DNA of 44,105 nucleotides. It comes from a virus. This document shows, piece after piece, positions 32,646 through 43,700 of this stretch. Every line of letters begins with the position of its first letter. Within the stretch, counting starts at the first letter, position 1. Below the pieces are notes generated by a model that saw only the letters and a list, made by a program, of their open reading frames with translations, ran no database searches and was not told the DNA's origin. The stretch is taken from the IMG/VR virus record IMGVR_UViG_3300006165_001513, positions 1 through 44,105 of that record; one strand, written 5' to 3'. The translations under genes were made by a program, and so were the position numbers.

Positions 32646-35600
32646 TTAATCTTTTTTGAGCAGGTCAACTTCGATTTTAAGTTCTTTAATCGCTTCAACT
32701 AGAAGTCCAACAACGTTTGCGTAAGCAACACTCTTGATGTTTTCGCCTTCTGATGAAGTTGATACAACCTCTGGAAGAATACTTTCTACTTCTTGCGCGA
32801 TTAAACCAACCTTTCTAATACCAGGTCTAGCTTTCATATCGAAGTAAACACCGCGCATGCTAGATACTTTATCCAACGCGTTGCTAATAGTTTCGATATT
32901 CTCTTTTAGTCTTTCGTCTGAATTAGATTCTACATCACCAGTTGCAATAAAGTTACCAGTTCCCATACCAAAAGTAAATTGATCTGTCGCGGAGACTCTG
33001 TCTCTAAATACAATACTGTTAGTGATAGTTGAATTAATATCAAGTACTTGGTTCTGAGAAGTAGTTTCAAATCCGAACAACGCGTATGGCGCAGTATCAT
33101 CTCCACCAAACGTTACATCAAGATCAGATGCAAAGTGCATGCTTGCACCAGTATCAGCAATAACACCAGCTGTTAACGTACCAACTACTGTTAAGTTACC
33201 TTCAACCTGAATATTTTCTACCGATAATTCATCAACGTTCGATGTATAGTAGAAGTTTGATTCACCGCCTGGGTTAGGACCACTTGTTCCAAGGATAGGT
33301 CTGTGCGATGCACCGCCTTCAAACATTGCCATAAACAATGGAGTACCTTGTAAACCGGTTTCATGGACGTTCTGTAGGTTTTCAATACCACCTTGAATAC
33401 CGGGACCCTGCACACCTTGAGTACCTTGGAAGCCACGCTCACCTTGAATACCCTGTGCTGCTTGAGTACCTTGAACACCCTGAGTACCTTGACCTGGGAA
33501 ACCTTGAACACCTAAGTCACCTTGAACACCTTGAGTACCCTGTGTACCTTGAAGACCTGCTCCTAATGGACCTTGGATACCATTGTCACCTTGGAAGCCT
33601 TGAATACCTTGGCCACCTACATCACCCAAACCACCATCGACACCTTGAGAACCTTGAGCACCAAGTAGACCTTGAGCACCCTGTAGACCACCATCACCTG
33701 GAAGACCAATAAGACCTTGCAGACCTTGGAAACCTATAATACCTTGAGCACCAGTACCACCAATACCAACGGCACCTTGGAAGCCTTGTGTACCTTGGTT
33801 ACCAGTACCGCCAGTACCTTGAGTACCTTGAATCTCAGATCCGTCGATACCTTGAATACCCTGTAAACCTGAAGTACCTTGACCACCTAGGCCTTGAACA
33901 CCTTGACCACCTTCTTCACCAATTGTTCCTTGTCCACCTTGAAGACCTTGAATACCTTGAAGACCAAAACCAATTGGACCAACGTCACCCTGAACACCTT
34001 GATGTCCGGCTTGTTGAATACCTTGAATGCCTTGGAAGCCTTGAATACCTGTAGCACCTAAGCCAGCAATACCTTGAGGACCAGATTCGCCTTGGATACC
34101 TTGAGTACCCTCACCTAATAAGCCTTGAGTACCTTGTGAACCTTGGAAACCTTCCGCACCGTCAGCACCAGCAATACCTTGAACACTTTGCGTTCCTTGA
34201 GTACCTTGGAAACCTTGAATACCATCTCCGCCGATAAAGCCTGAAGTACCCTGAGCACCAAGTTCACCTTGCAAACCTTGGATACCTTGAATACCAATTC
34301 CACCGCCGCCACCTTGAATACCAACGTCGCCTTGAATACCATCAAAACCTTGAATACCCTGTGGACCTAATGGACCAATATCACCTGTTCTTGCGAATGT
34401 AATGATAATATCTGCGCCGTCAGCAAAAGTTGCTACCGAACCACTTACTACACCACAAATGATTGAGAAGTAACCAGCTTGTTCTACTAACGAAGAAATA
34501 GTAAATATTGTAAAATTAGATGGAGTAGCTTTTTCCGATATTCTAAAGTGACCTTTAATCGGACTAGTTGAATCATCAATTGTTCTTAGGAATGGTTGGA
34601 TATCAACAAAGCCGTCATCTCTATCATCCATGAACATAGCAGTTGCAGAAGCAAAATTAGTAGAATTAAACTTAAGAGTACCAACACCTGGATCTGTAGC
34701 TCCAGTATCTGTGCTATAAGTGTAATCAAATGTTACACCACCAAACCCGCCTGTATCACCTTGTAAACCGCCTGTACCTTGGTTACCATCAGTCCCTTGA
34801 ACACCTTGTGGACCAATCGGGCCTGGGAAACCTTGAACACCAAGATCACCTTGAATACCAAACGTTCCTTGTGCACCCTGAGTGCCCGCTCCAGTTGTAC
34901 CTTGTAGACCTAAGTCGCCTTGCAAACCTTGCAATGACTGTACACCTTGGATGCCCTGAACACCGATATCACCAGCACGCGTGAACGTAAAGATTATGTC
35001 AGTATTATTAGTAAAATATGTTGCATCAGCGTTAGTTGATTTAGTTAAGAATGTTACATTAAAGTTATAATACGCTGCGTTTTCTGTTAAAGCCGTAAGT
35101 GCGTATAATAAGAATTCTGCTGGATCAGCAATCGAAACAATCTTAATATAACCTAATACTGAACTACCACCATCATCTAAACTTCTTAGATATGGATCTA
35201 AGTTTGCACCGCCAACAGCTGTATCTGATATTCTCATTATAGTTGCTGCAGTTACATCAGTATTATTAAACTTAAGTAACGTTGGAGAAGGACCAGTAGG
35301 ACCAGTATCTGGAGTAAAGTCGTATTCAAACGAAGCACCACCATATGCACCAGCAGCACCTTGAACACCAAAGTCACCCTGAATACCTTGTGTACCTTGT
35401 CCACCCTGAATACCTTGTGTACCGAGCAAGCCTTGAACACCTTGAGTGCCTTGGAAACCCGTGATACCCTGAATACCAGCAGCACCTCGTGGAACAAAGT
35501 TAATAAGAGTTTTAGGACCGTGTCCGCTACCGATTACATCAGTAGCCCAACTTGTGCTTGTTACGCCGTATGAACCGACGTATACAACATCAAACCAACC

Positions 35601-37307
35601 AAAAGTTTTACCAGCGCCATCCCAAGTAAAGTTTGAGAATTCGTATACAACCTGATGGTGTCCTGAAGGACCAGCGCCATCATCGAAACTTTCTATTACG
35701 ATAAGACCTTTATTAGCGCCAGGAATTGCAGCTAACCAATCAAACGTTTCATCGATATCATTAGTATAGTTATCTAATGGAACATCATCAATTGTTAAGA
35801 TTGTAGCAGTTGCAATATTGTTAGTATTAAGTTTCCAGCCGCTTGTGCCTGGAGCAGTAGATGCTGTTATATTGCTTACAAAGTTGAACTCGTGAGTTAA
35901 GCCACCGTAATGACCAACCGATCCCTGAACACCTTGGAAACCCTGAACACCTTGTCCGCCTTGAGTTCCTTGAGTACCAGTTCCGCCTTGTAAACCTTGG
36001 ATACCAGTATCACCTTGGATACCAGTTGCGCCTTGAACACCCTGAAGACCTAATAAACCTTGGATGCCTTGAAGACCCTGAATACCAGTTGTTCCTTGAA
36101 CACCCTGTACGCCTTGAACACCCTGTACGCCCTGAGTACCTTGAATACCTTGAACACCAGTATCACCTTGAATACCTTGTGCGGCCTGAGCACCCTGAGT
36201 ACCTTGAGCACCCTGAGTACCTTGGATGCCAGTATCACCTTGAATACCAGTTGTTCCTTGGAAACCTTGAGTACCCTGTGGACCAAGATCGCTTACATTA
36301 ATTAAGCCACCCATTCCACTATGAATAGAACATTGATAATATAACGCAGATGGAGCATCATGTGGTAATTGTACTTTCACCGTACCAGTTTCAGCACCGT
36401 TATTAGTAACACCATCGTTATATTGATCACCTGCACCAGTTGTAGCTGCTGTTTTGATATAAAACGGATGGCCTGAAACTGATAGGTTAAAATTATATGA
36501 AAAGCCGCGAATAAGATGAAGCGTTGGTTGAGTTACACCATCAACAAGATAGTTTGTCGAGTTGATTGTTACTGTATAGTCTCTTGTACCTTCAGTACCC
36601 TGCGTACCTTGGATACCGACATCGCCTTGGATACCAGTTGTACCTTGAATTGATTGTACACCCTGTGTACCTTGGTTACCTAGTAAACCTTGAACACCTT
36701 GTACGCCCTGAACACCTTGTACGCCTTGTACACCCTGCGTTCCTTGGACTCCTTGAATACCTTGGGTACCCTGAATACCAGTTGTGCCTTGAATACCCTG
36801 CGTTCCTTGGAAACCGCGGAAACCACGAGAACCTTGAATACCTTCTTCACCAATAGTACCTTGTACGCCTTGCGTTCCTTGGTTACCAGTAAAGCCTTGA
36901 ACACCGCGGAATGAACCAACGTTAATCCATGTTGCTCCGTCATAAACCCAAAGCTCATCATCGGCGTCGTCAATTGCTGCTTGACCTGTTGTTGCTGATG
37001 CAAATGCTGTGTTAAGAGTTGCTTGTGGATCACCACCTGCATCTACATCAGCAACTGAACCAATAACATCAAATCCAGGACCATAATCGCCCTGTAGACC
37101 TTGTTGTCCATCGTCGCCTTGAATACCTGTTGTACCTTGAATACCAGCGCCAACTGCATTCCAAGTTGTTCCGTTAGAAACATAAATTAAACCATCGGAG
37201 CCATAAGCTACCGCACCAGTGTAGGGTGCCGGATCTAATTGAATAGGAACAGCTTGCGGCTGTCCCTGTCCAACGATCTTGTTCCCGCTAATAGATCTAA
37301 AAGCCAT
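32646..37307 (-). CDS. Collagen-like tail fibre with cupredoxin-like domain and S74 chaperone C-terminus
   Basis: This 1553-residue protein alternates Gly-X-Y blocks with globular domains. Most Y positions are Gln ([10 protein letters not shown] and so on) and Pro is scarce. Between blocks lie a cupredoxin-like domain (residues about 240-340) and three more globular domains. Two of those begin GGASFEYDF and GGVTFDYTY and are clear copies of each other. The third begins GGLTHEFNF. The C-terminus ([28 protein letters not shown]) is a Peptidase_S74 intramolecular chaperone that trimerises fibres and cuts itself off. The ATG overlaps the upstream stop (TAATG). It likely forms a long flexible fibre. 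A terminator follows at 32591-32620. Confidence 0.9.
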   Translation of the reverse strand: MAFRSISGNKIVGQGQPQAVPIQLDPAPYTGAVAYGSDGLIYVSNGTTWNAVGAGIQGTTGIQGDDGQQGLQGDYGPGFDVIGSVADVDAGGDPQATLNTAFASATTGQAAIDDADDELWVYDGATWINVGSFRGVQGFTGNQGTQGVQGTIGEEGIQGSRGFRGFQGTQGIQGTTGIQGTQGIQGVQGTQGVQGVQGVQGVQGVQGLLGNQGTQGVQSIQGTTGIQGDVGIQGTQGTEGTRDYTVTINSTNYLVDGVTQPTLHLIRGFSYNFNLSVSGHPFYIKTAATTGAGDQYNDGVTNNGAETGTVKVQLPHDAPSALYYQCSIHSGMGGLINVSDLGPQGTQGFQGTTGIQGDTGIQGTQGAQGTQGAQAAQGIQGDTGVQGIQGTQGVQGVQGVQGVQGTTGIQGLQGIQGLLGLQGVQGATGIQGDTGIQGLQGGTGTQGTQGGQGVQGFQGVQGSVGHYGGLTHEFNFVSNITASTAPGTSGWKLNTNNIATATILTIDDVPLDNYTNDIDETFDWLAAIPGANKGLIVIESFDDGAGPSGHHQVVYEFSNFTWDGAGKTFGWFDVVYVGSYGVTSTSWATDVIGSGHGPKTLINFVPRGAAGIQGITGFQGTQGVQGLLGTQGIQGGQGTQGIQGDFGVQGAAGAYGGASFEYDFTPDTGPTGPSPTLLKFNNTDVTAATIMRISDTAVGGANLDPYLRSLDDGGSSVLGYIKIVSIADPAEFLLYALTALTENAAYYNFNVTFLTKSTNADATYFTNNTDIIFTFTRAGDIGVQGIQGVQSLQGLQGDLGLQGTTGAGTQGAQGTFGIQGDLGVQGFPGPIGPQGVQGTDGNQGTGGLQGDTGGFGGVTFDYTYSTDTGATDPGVGTLKFNSTNFASATAMFMDDRDDGFVDIQPFLRTIDDSTSPIKGHFRISEKATPSNFTIFTISSLVEQAGYFSIICGVVSGSVATFADGADIIITFARTGDIGPLGPQGIQGFDGIQGDVGIQGGGGGIGIQGIQGLQGELGAQGTSGFIGGDGIQGFQGTQGTQSVQGIAGADGAEGFQGSQGTQGLLGEGTQGIQGESGPQGIAGLGATGIQGFQGIQGIQQAGHQGVQGDVGPIGFGLQGIQGLQGGQGTIGEEGGQGVQGLGGQGTSGLQGIQGIDGSEIQGTQGTGGTGNQGTQGFQGAVGIGGTGAQGIIGFQGLQGLIGLPGDGGLQGAQGLLGAQGSQGVDGGLGDVGGQGIQGFQGDNGIQGPLGAGLQGTQGTQGVQGDLGVQGFPGQGTQGVQGTQAAQGIQGERGFQGTQGVQGPGIQGGIENLQNVHETGLQGTPLFMAMFEGGASHRPILGTSGPNPGGESNFYYTSNVDELSVENIQVEGNLTVVGTLTAGVIADTGASMHFASDLDVTFGGDDTAPYALFGFETTSQNQVLDINSTITNSIVFRDRVSATDQFTFGMGTGNFIATGDVESNSDERLKENIETISNALDKVSSMRGVYFDMKARPGIRKVGLIAQEVESILPEVVSTSSEGENIKSVAYANVVGLLVEAIKELKIEVDLLKKD
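33380..34380 (-). repeat. Longest collagen-like Gly-X-Gln coding block
   Basis: About one kilobase of near-continuous Gly-X-Y triplets with Gln most often at Y. Its DNA is a degenerate 9-base repeat, such as ACCTTGAAT on the plus strand, so false open frames appear on the opposite strand. Boundaries are approximate. Confidence 0.8.
36290..36585 (-). other. Cupredoxin-like domain within the collagen-like fibre
   Basis: A domain of about 100 residues between Gly-X-Gln blocks. It holds His280 in SGHPFYIKT, the segment [12 protein letters not shown], then [13 protein letters not shown] with Cys326, His329 and Met332. His...Cys-x2-His-x2-Met is close to the type 1 copper ligand set of plastocyanins, which use Cys-x2-His-x4-Met. 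Copper binding is inferred, not shown. Confidence 0.65.
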
Positions 37308-37729
37308 TATACATCATCCTCTTCAGACTGACCGAGGGTGAATGATAACGAAGCATCTACTGCTAAGTTTGTATCACATTTAATTTCTAGCAAATCGCCA
37401 GATTTAAAGAATTGGCCGTTAAGTGGTAATGGGATTGTGTCATACGCTGGGATTTGCAAGTTTCTTATAATCCAAAACTCAGCATTTACGTCTTCTCTAT
37501 GAGTTCTTACATCAACTGCAACAGTGCTTGCTGTAAAGTTACACAGAATGAGAGGCGAAATAACTTCGCCTACTCCGGGTTCTACTGTTGTTGATCCACC
37601 AAATACAAGTTCCGGTACCTCATAGTTGGGTACCTCGATCATTGTTTGCCAGTTGGTCGTCAAAGTAAACGATTTGGCGACCGGTTTAGCATCAGGTGCT
37701 TGTGATGTTACGATTGTTGTAATAGCCAT
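37307..37729 (-). CDS. Small structural protein between the two very large genes
   Basis: This 140-residue protein is mainly beta in pattern, with [15 protein letters not shown] near the start, [21 protein letters not shown] in the middle and an acidic end ([14 protein letters not shown]). The [29 protein letters not shown] phrase resembles small phage head or tail decoration proteins that have a jelly-roll-like core, but I cannot name a family. Both ends overlap neighbouring genes by one base (TAATG), so it is translated together with the large proteins and may be a connector or an assembly factor for them. Confidence 0.65.
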   Translation of the reverse strand: MAITTIVTSQAPDAKPVAKSFTLTTNWQTMIEVPNYEVPELVFGGSTTVEPGVGEVISPLILCNFTASTVAVDVRTHREDVNAEFWIIRNLQIPAYDTIPLPLNGQFFKSGDLLEIKCDTNLAVDASLSFTLGQSEEDDV

Positions 37730-40700
37730 TATAGAGATGCCCTTGAGTTAGATGCTCTTCTTGCAAGTTTTCTTACTGATGATGTAAACGGTCTACCTTC
37801 GATACGTCCCGTTCTACCATTAATCTTCAAACCACGCGCGAAGTACTGGTTATTTAATTCGTCTGATCCAGACCACCTGATACGACCGCCGTTTTCTGAC
37901 AGTACCGAAGCGTTTGCACCAATTGCTGAACCAACGTTTCTGAAGTTAAGTGGCAAGGCGTTTCTGTTAACACCTGCCGAAGCTCCGTTAAACTGGTGAG
38001 CAATTGATTCAACCAGTGATCCAAAGACCAAGAAGTCTGGCCTAATTACACTATCGATAATTACGTTATCTATCAATTCGGATACCATATCTCTTTGCGG
38101 TTGATCTGTAGCGATATTGTTATTTATATAAGTTTTCATCTGTGTCCAGGCGCCAGTAAACGAATCAAGTAGATCAGTATTATTAGCTCCAATTGCACCT
38201 GATGCGGTCCAAGTTGTTCCTGTCCAATGAATGATATCACCTACATAACGATTGCCAGATGCGTTTGTCGAAATAATGTACGCGTCCCAACGCTTCATGC
38301 CAGTTAACAGATCACGAGCTGCCGTGTTTGCAACAGTTCCTTTAAATCTTAGCTTGCGCCAATCAGCAAAGGTTGCTGGTGGATTAAACACTGGGAATAC
38401 GTGCTTAGCATCAATATTAAACAATGCGCCAACAAAAGATCTTGAAGCTATATCAGAACCTTCAACTCCAAGTGCATCAACAGATTTAAAGTCGTTTTGG
38501 ATAACTTTAAGGAAGTTACCTGCATCGCGATAAGTCTTAGGTAGATCGATGAACTTGTATTCAGAAGTAATGAATCGCTGTGTTTCACGTTGGATCTTGT
38601 TTTTGTTACTATCAAGAATATCTTTAGCAAACTTGTATGATTTGTCAGTATCGAAACCAAAGTTAGGATTAATAGTTCTTCCAAGTTGGTTAACATCGTT
38701 ATAGAACAAGGCGTTATAGAAGATATTACCAAGATCAATTGCTTGAGCTTCTTGGATATCAGTTCCAAGATTAGTTCTAGTTGTTTGACCAGGATAATTA
38801 CCTGCAACAACCTGAGAAACAATATTACCAAGTTGGCGATATGCTTGTGCTGTTGCCACTCTTGTGTCTTCAGGTAAACGTAACTCGTTGTTCCAGAAGT
38901 AGAAGTTTGCATTCCATCTTGTTGCTAAGTTACCACCGTAGTTTAAGTCCCAAGACATTGCATCAACGATATAACCAGCATCTCTACGACATTTCACTTT
39001 ACTGTAATCAATAACGGTAAACGTGTCTTTCAAGAACTGAGTAATATCATCAGCTAATTCGTCAAGGTTATCATCAATTGCTGCGGCTGCTGCAATCTTG
39101 CCAGCGTTAACCCAAGAAGTATCTGGATCAATGATTGCTGGTATAGCATCCATGCTATCTCTTTGAATTGCATCTTCAACAATGCGAATCAAGTCCTTAA
39201 CTTCTTCTTTTTCAACCGCTGTAGCAACTGCGATGGATGTATCTTGTACTTTAGAGCTGTGCTTGGAGATTGATGCGTCGACCGTAGCACCTACAACAAC
39301 ATCGCCGATAGTATTAGACATTTGAGTGTAGAACTTAGCAGTTTGTTGTCTTTGATCGGCAGGTAATATTGATACCGCGTTAACAAAGTAAAGCTCTGCA
39401 GTTCGTACTGATGCATAGTTTGTTGTGTAGTTAACATCGTGCGAAATAGCATCGATCATCGTACCAACATCTCTACGACATTTCTCTTTAGAATAACTAA
39501 CACCGTTGTAAGTGTCGTAAATGTAACCTTGAAGATCGCTTGCCATTTGAACAGTAGCACTATCAACAAGTTCCTTTGAAGCAAGGATGTCTGCGTCGAT
39601 CCAAGTAGTGAATGCATCAACTCTTGCAGGGATTGCTCCAGGATTATTATCATCTGCAACCTTAGCAAGCATTAAAGCAAGATTCATAGCTTCTGTAGCA
39701 ATTGTTCTTCTTGCAGCAAGTGTAGGCATTTCTTGTTTAACTGAGTTTCCAGTTATGTGGGAAATAGCATTTAGTGAAGCGCTTACGAATGTATGAGCAC
39801 CACCACCTTTACCGTAAGGAACCTTGCCAACTTGCAATGTAATGATATCACCACTAACGTCAGTAATGATATTTGGTGCGTTATAGTAAGGATCATTTCC
39901 TTGTGGGCTTGGGTGTAATGCAACATCACCGTCCAGGCTACAAGTAAATACGATACTGTTTGGAGCAATTTGAACATAGTCACCAGCGATTAGACCGTGA
40001 CCAGTTTCAAGTGTTGCAGTAAACACACCAGTGTCTGGATTATAAGAAGCAAGTGATGGAGAGAACTGCTTACCAATCTCACGATCTACATACTCGTTAC
40101 GAACAACGCTTTGTACAACTTCACCCATATATTCGAATGCTTCTCTTGTTGCTTGACGTTGGTCAATTGGCAAGATATTTACTGCATTCTTGAAGTAAAG
40201 CTCTGCAGTTCCGTGCATTGCAACGTTACCACCGTACTGGATATCATGCGAAATCGCGTCAACAATGTATCCTGTATCTCGACGACATCTTTCTTCACTG
40301 TATTGTAAGAAGCTAAACTTATCACTTAAGTATTGAACAACCGCACTACCAAGTGCTTCCTTACGATCAAGGATGATAGCTACTGAAGCCTCTTGATCAT
40401 ATCCGGTAGCAGCACCATCAAGTACTTGTGGCTCTCTTGCTTGAGGAAGATTAATCAATGAATCTTCTGCGATGATATCTTGTACGATTACGATTAGATT
40501 CTCAACTTCAACACCAGAGGCTCCAACTACATTTCCGAATCCACCAGTTACTTGAGCAACCGTGTTTCCAGCTGTAGGAGTTACAGCTTGTTTAAGAACA
40601 ACTTGCTCTGCAACAGCGGCCATGTGACCATATAGTGCAGCAGTTGGTGCTCTTTGAGCTTCAGGTAATCCAACGTTAATACCATTTTCGAAGTATAACT

Positions 40701-43700
40701 TAACGAAGTCTCTCATTGCGACGTTAGAACCGTGTCTAATATCAAAAGCAGTAGCTTCAACTAAGATTTGAATATCTCTTCTGCACTTAGCTTCGTCATA
40801 TACTAATGAACCGTGATTTGCTGCGATCCAAGATATTGCTTCCTGTTGTAAGAATGCAATGTTCAAGGTTAAGCCCATAGTAGCATTAATATCTGAGCTA
40901 CCAGTTCCTGCAAGACCATAGTCGTAAGTAAATGATACTGGACCAGTTTTCATAATGTTGATAACATTTGTGAAAGCATCCGTTGCTCTAGTTAATGCAA
41001 CCCCAGCTAGTCTTGGTAGAATATCATCTCGTACATATTCGATAGCTTGTACTGTTTCTGATAATTGCTCGTTAATAACATTTTGTGCAAGAGCAGTACC
41101 AACTCTATAAGCTCGACCGTAATATTGTGAAGGATAATCAGAACCAGTCTGAACATCTCTTGCGATCGCGTCAATAATGAATCCAACGTCTCTAGCACAT
41201 TTAGCTTCGTCGTAAGTGTAGTTGTTATCGTTTACAAAACGAACAACTTCTTCTTGAATAAAGCTTCTGTTAGCTTGTAATGATTTACGAGCATATGTTC
41301 TACTTGGCTCCATAATAGGAACAAGAGAAGCAGTAGCAATAGGTAACGCTTCAGGTATTTGTTGACCAACGCTAACATCAAGTGATCCGGTGTATCCTGG
41401 AACAACTAAACGATCATCAACTACATCAGCAATAATATTTGTAAGTCTCTTAGCTTCAGTACCAGTTGCTATATCAGCAGCTGCAAGAGCAACATTTTGA
41501 TATACAAGGTTACCATTAATTTCGCTAAACCCATCAGTTAATGCGCTTACGAATGTATGTGTAGTACCTCCAGAGAAGGCTCCTACCCACAATGTAATAG
41601 TAGTTGATGTTACCCCAATGACTGGGCAAGCCTTGTTGTAGAAGCGATGGTGTGCTTCTGGTGAGGCATGGTTAGTAGCTCCAGAGCCTGTATCACAGCT
41701 GAATGTAATCGCGTCTGGCGTCATCCAAATATGATCATCAGTTGTTAATGTGTGAGTACCAATTTCTGCTACTAACATTCCTGTAGTTGGATTGTACGTA
41801 GTGCCAACAGCTGGAGTAAAGCGAGCTCCAAAGATTGGCTCATTTACTTCGTTCTTAACAATTTTTTCAACTACGTCAGCAATATGATTGAACGCCAACT
41901 TAGTAGGTAACATTGAATATGGCTCAAGGACACTTTGTGTACCTTGGTAATAATAATTTGCAGAATGTACTGTAGCTGAATCTCCACCGTACTCTAAGTC
42001 TTCTGATATTGCATCAACGATATATCCAACATCTCTTGGGCATTTTGCTTCATCGTAGCCAAGACCGTTATATTCTTCACTGATGTGTTGAATTATTTCG
42101 GTTTGATACTTAGGCTTTTGACCAGTGATAGCGTTTGCTTCGCTTGTTAATGTATAACTTGCGGTGTGTACACTAGTTTTTGGTTCTACAATTGCTGGAA
42201 TTGTTCCGTCGTTTTCACGGATAACATTACCAACACCTGCGAATAAGTTTTTAGCCTGTTGTACAACAGCAGGTTTAATGGATCTTCTTACACCGTTAGT
42301 CAGTGCACTTACGAATGTATGTACTGCATCAATTTTTGCAGGCCCGACTTGCATTGTAATCGTTGTTGGTGTTGCTGAGTCAATTCTAACTGGTTTGTTA
42401 AAGATTGGATCGGTAGGTCTTGGGTGTGATAGATTACCACCGCCATTACTAGAACAATTCAATGTAATAGCATTTTCAGCGAAGATTACATAATCCTTTT
42501 CTGTAAACCCGTGATCTGCAATTGTTAGTGTCATAACACCAGAGATATGATCGTATGCTACATCTGTTGGTGTAAACGCTTCAGCCATATTTGCAACTTT
42601 TACCGCGTCGGCAGTAACAGATACGAATGTGTGTGGTGACTGTGGCTCGTGCTTAACGGCATTAGCTGTTGCACTTACAAATGTATGTACAGAGGATGCA
42701 GCAGATCCAGCGTTACCAACATTAAATGTCATTGTACCATCTTGACGTCTAATAGAGTTAGCAACTGCTGATACGAATCGGTGATCGCCGCTATAAGCTG
42801 ATGGTCCAACATTGAATTTGAATGTATTTGTTGTAACATCAGAAATTTGTAACCATCTGCCAGATGCATAATCTGTAGATCTTGGATAACCTTTAGAAAC
42901 TGTATTATTATCAAGTACACAAGAATATACTAATCCGTAATCTGCAATCATTACATAATCGCCATTACTAAATCCGTGAGCACTAAGAGTGATAGTTGTA
43001 TCACCGCTTGCTGGTGAATAAGCTGCGGTTGTTGGTGTATGCTGAGTTTCACCAACCGCAGTAATCGATAATGATTTACCAGTTAATGGATCGCCAACTC
43101 TTGGATATGTATGCTGTGTAACATTGCTATCTTGATCACAAGTAAATGTAAACGAGTTATTATTTAGAACAACTCCATTTCCAACTCTTAAACCGTGTTG
43201 ACCAACTGTTATACTCATAACACCAGTTCCTGCGTCGTATGTTGCTGCAGTTGGTGTGAAGTATTTGTTTGGACCAGAAGCTCCTACGTCTAGTTTAACA
43301 GTTGTACCTGTACCACCAGCGTAAGCTGCTTCAATAACTTTGAATGTTTTCTTAGCGTATGGATCTAAACCTGGGCGTGGATAAGTTTTAGCAGCGTCGT
43401 CCCCATCCATGTCACAAGTGAATGTGAATGAATTAGGATCCAGTGTAACTCTATCGCCTTTTACAAGAGTGTGACCACTGATAGACATTTCAAAGTCACC
43501 AGTTGCCGGATCGTAATCTGCAGTTGAAGGTGTAAATGATGTTGTTTCAATGATCGTTTGTGTTACTACACCTTGTAGCGGAGTTACAACTTCGTTTCTA
43601 ATAATCTGACCGACAAGTTCTGCAGCGAAGAAATATGCTTCTGATGTTGGAACAACTTCTGCGTCGCTTAGTACTGGGATAGCGTTTTCAAAATAAAGTT

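Noticed and set aside
33380-36900. CRISPR or satellite array
   Set aside because: The repeats are in-frame codons of a collagen-like protein, with no unique spacers of constant length.
33338-36914. Long plus-strand open frames rich in Leu, Glu, His and Tyr opposite the collagen-like gene
   Set aside because: They are artefacts of the 9-base Gly-X-Gln repeat on the other strand and show no ribosome sites or sensible folds.
38121-38128. TATAAATA on the minus strand inside the large structural gene
   Set aside because: It lies in coding sequence, far from the next gene start, and AT-rich codons explain it.
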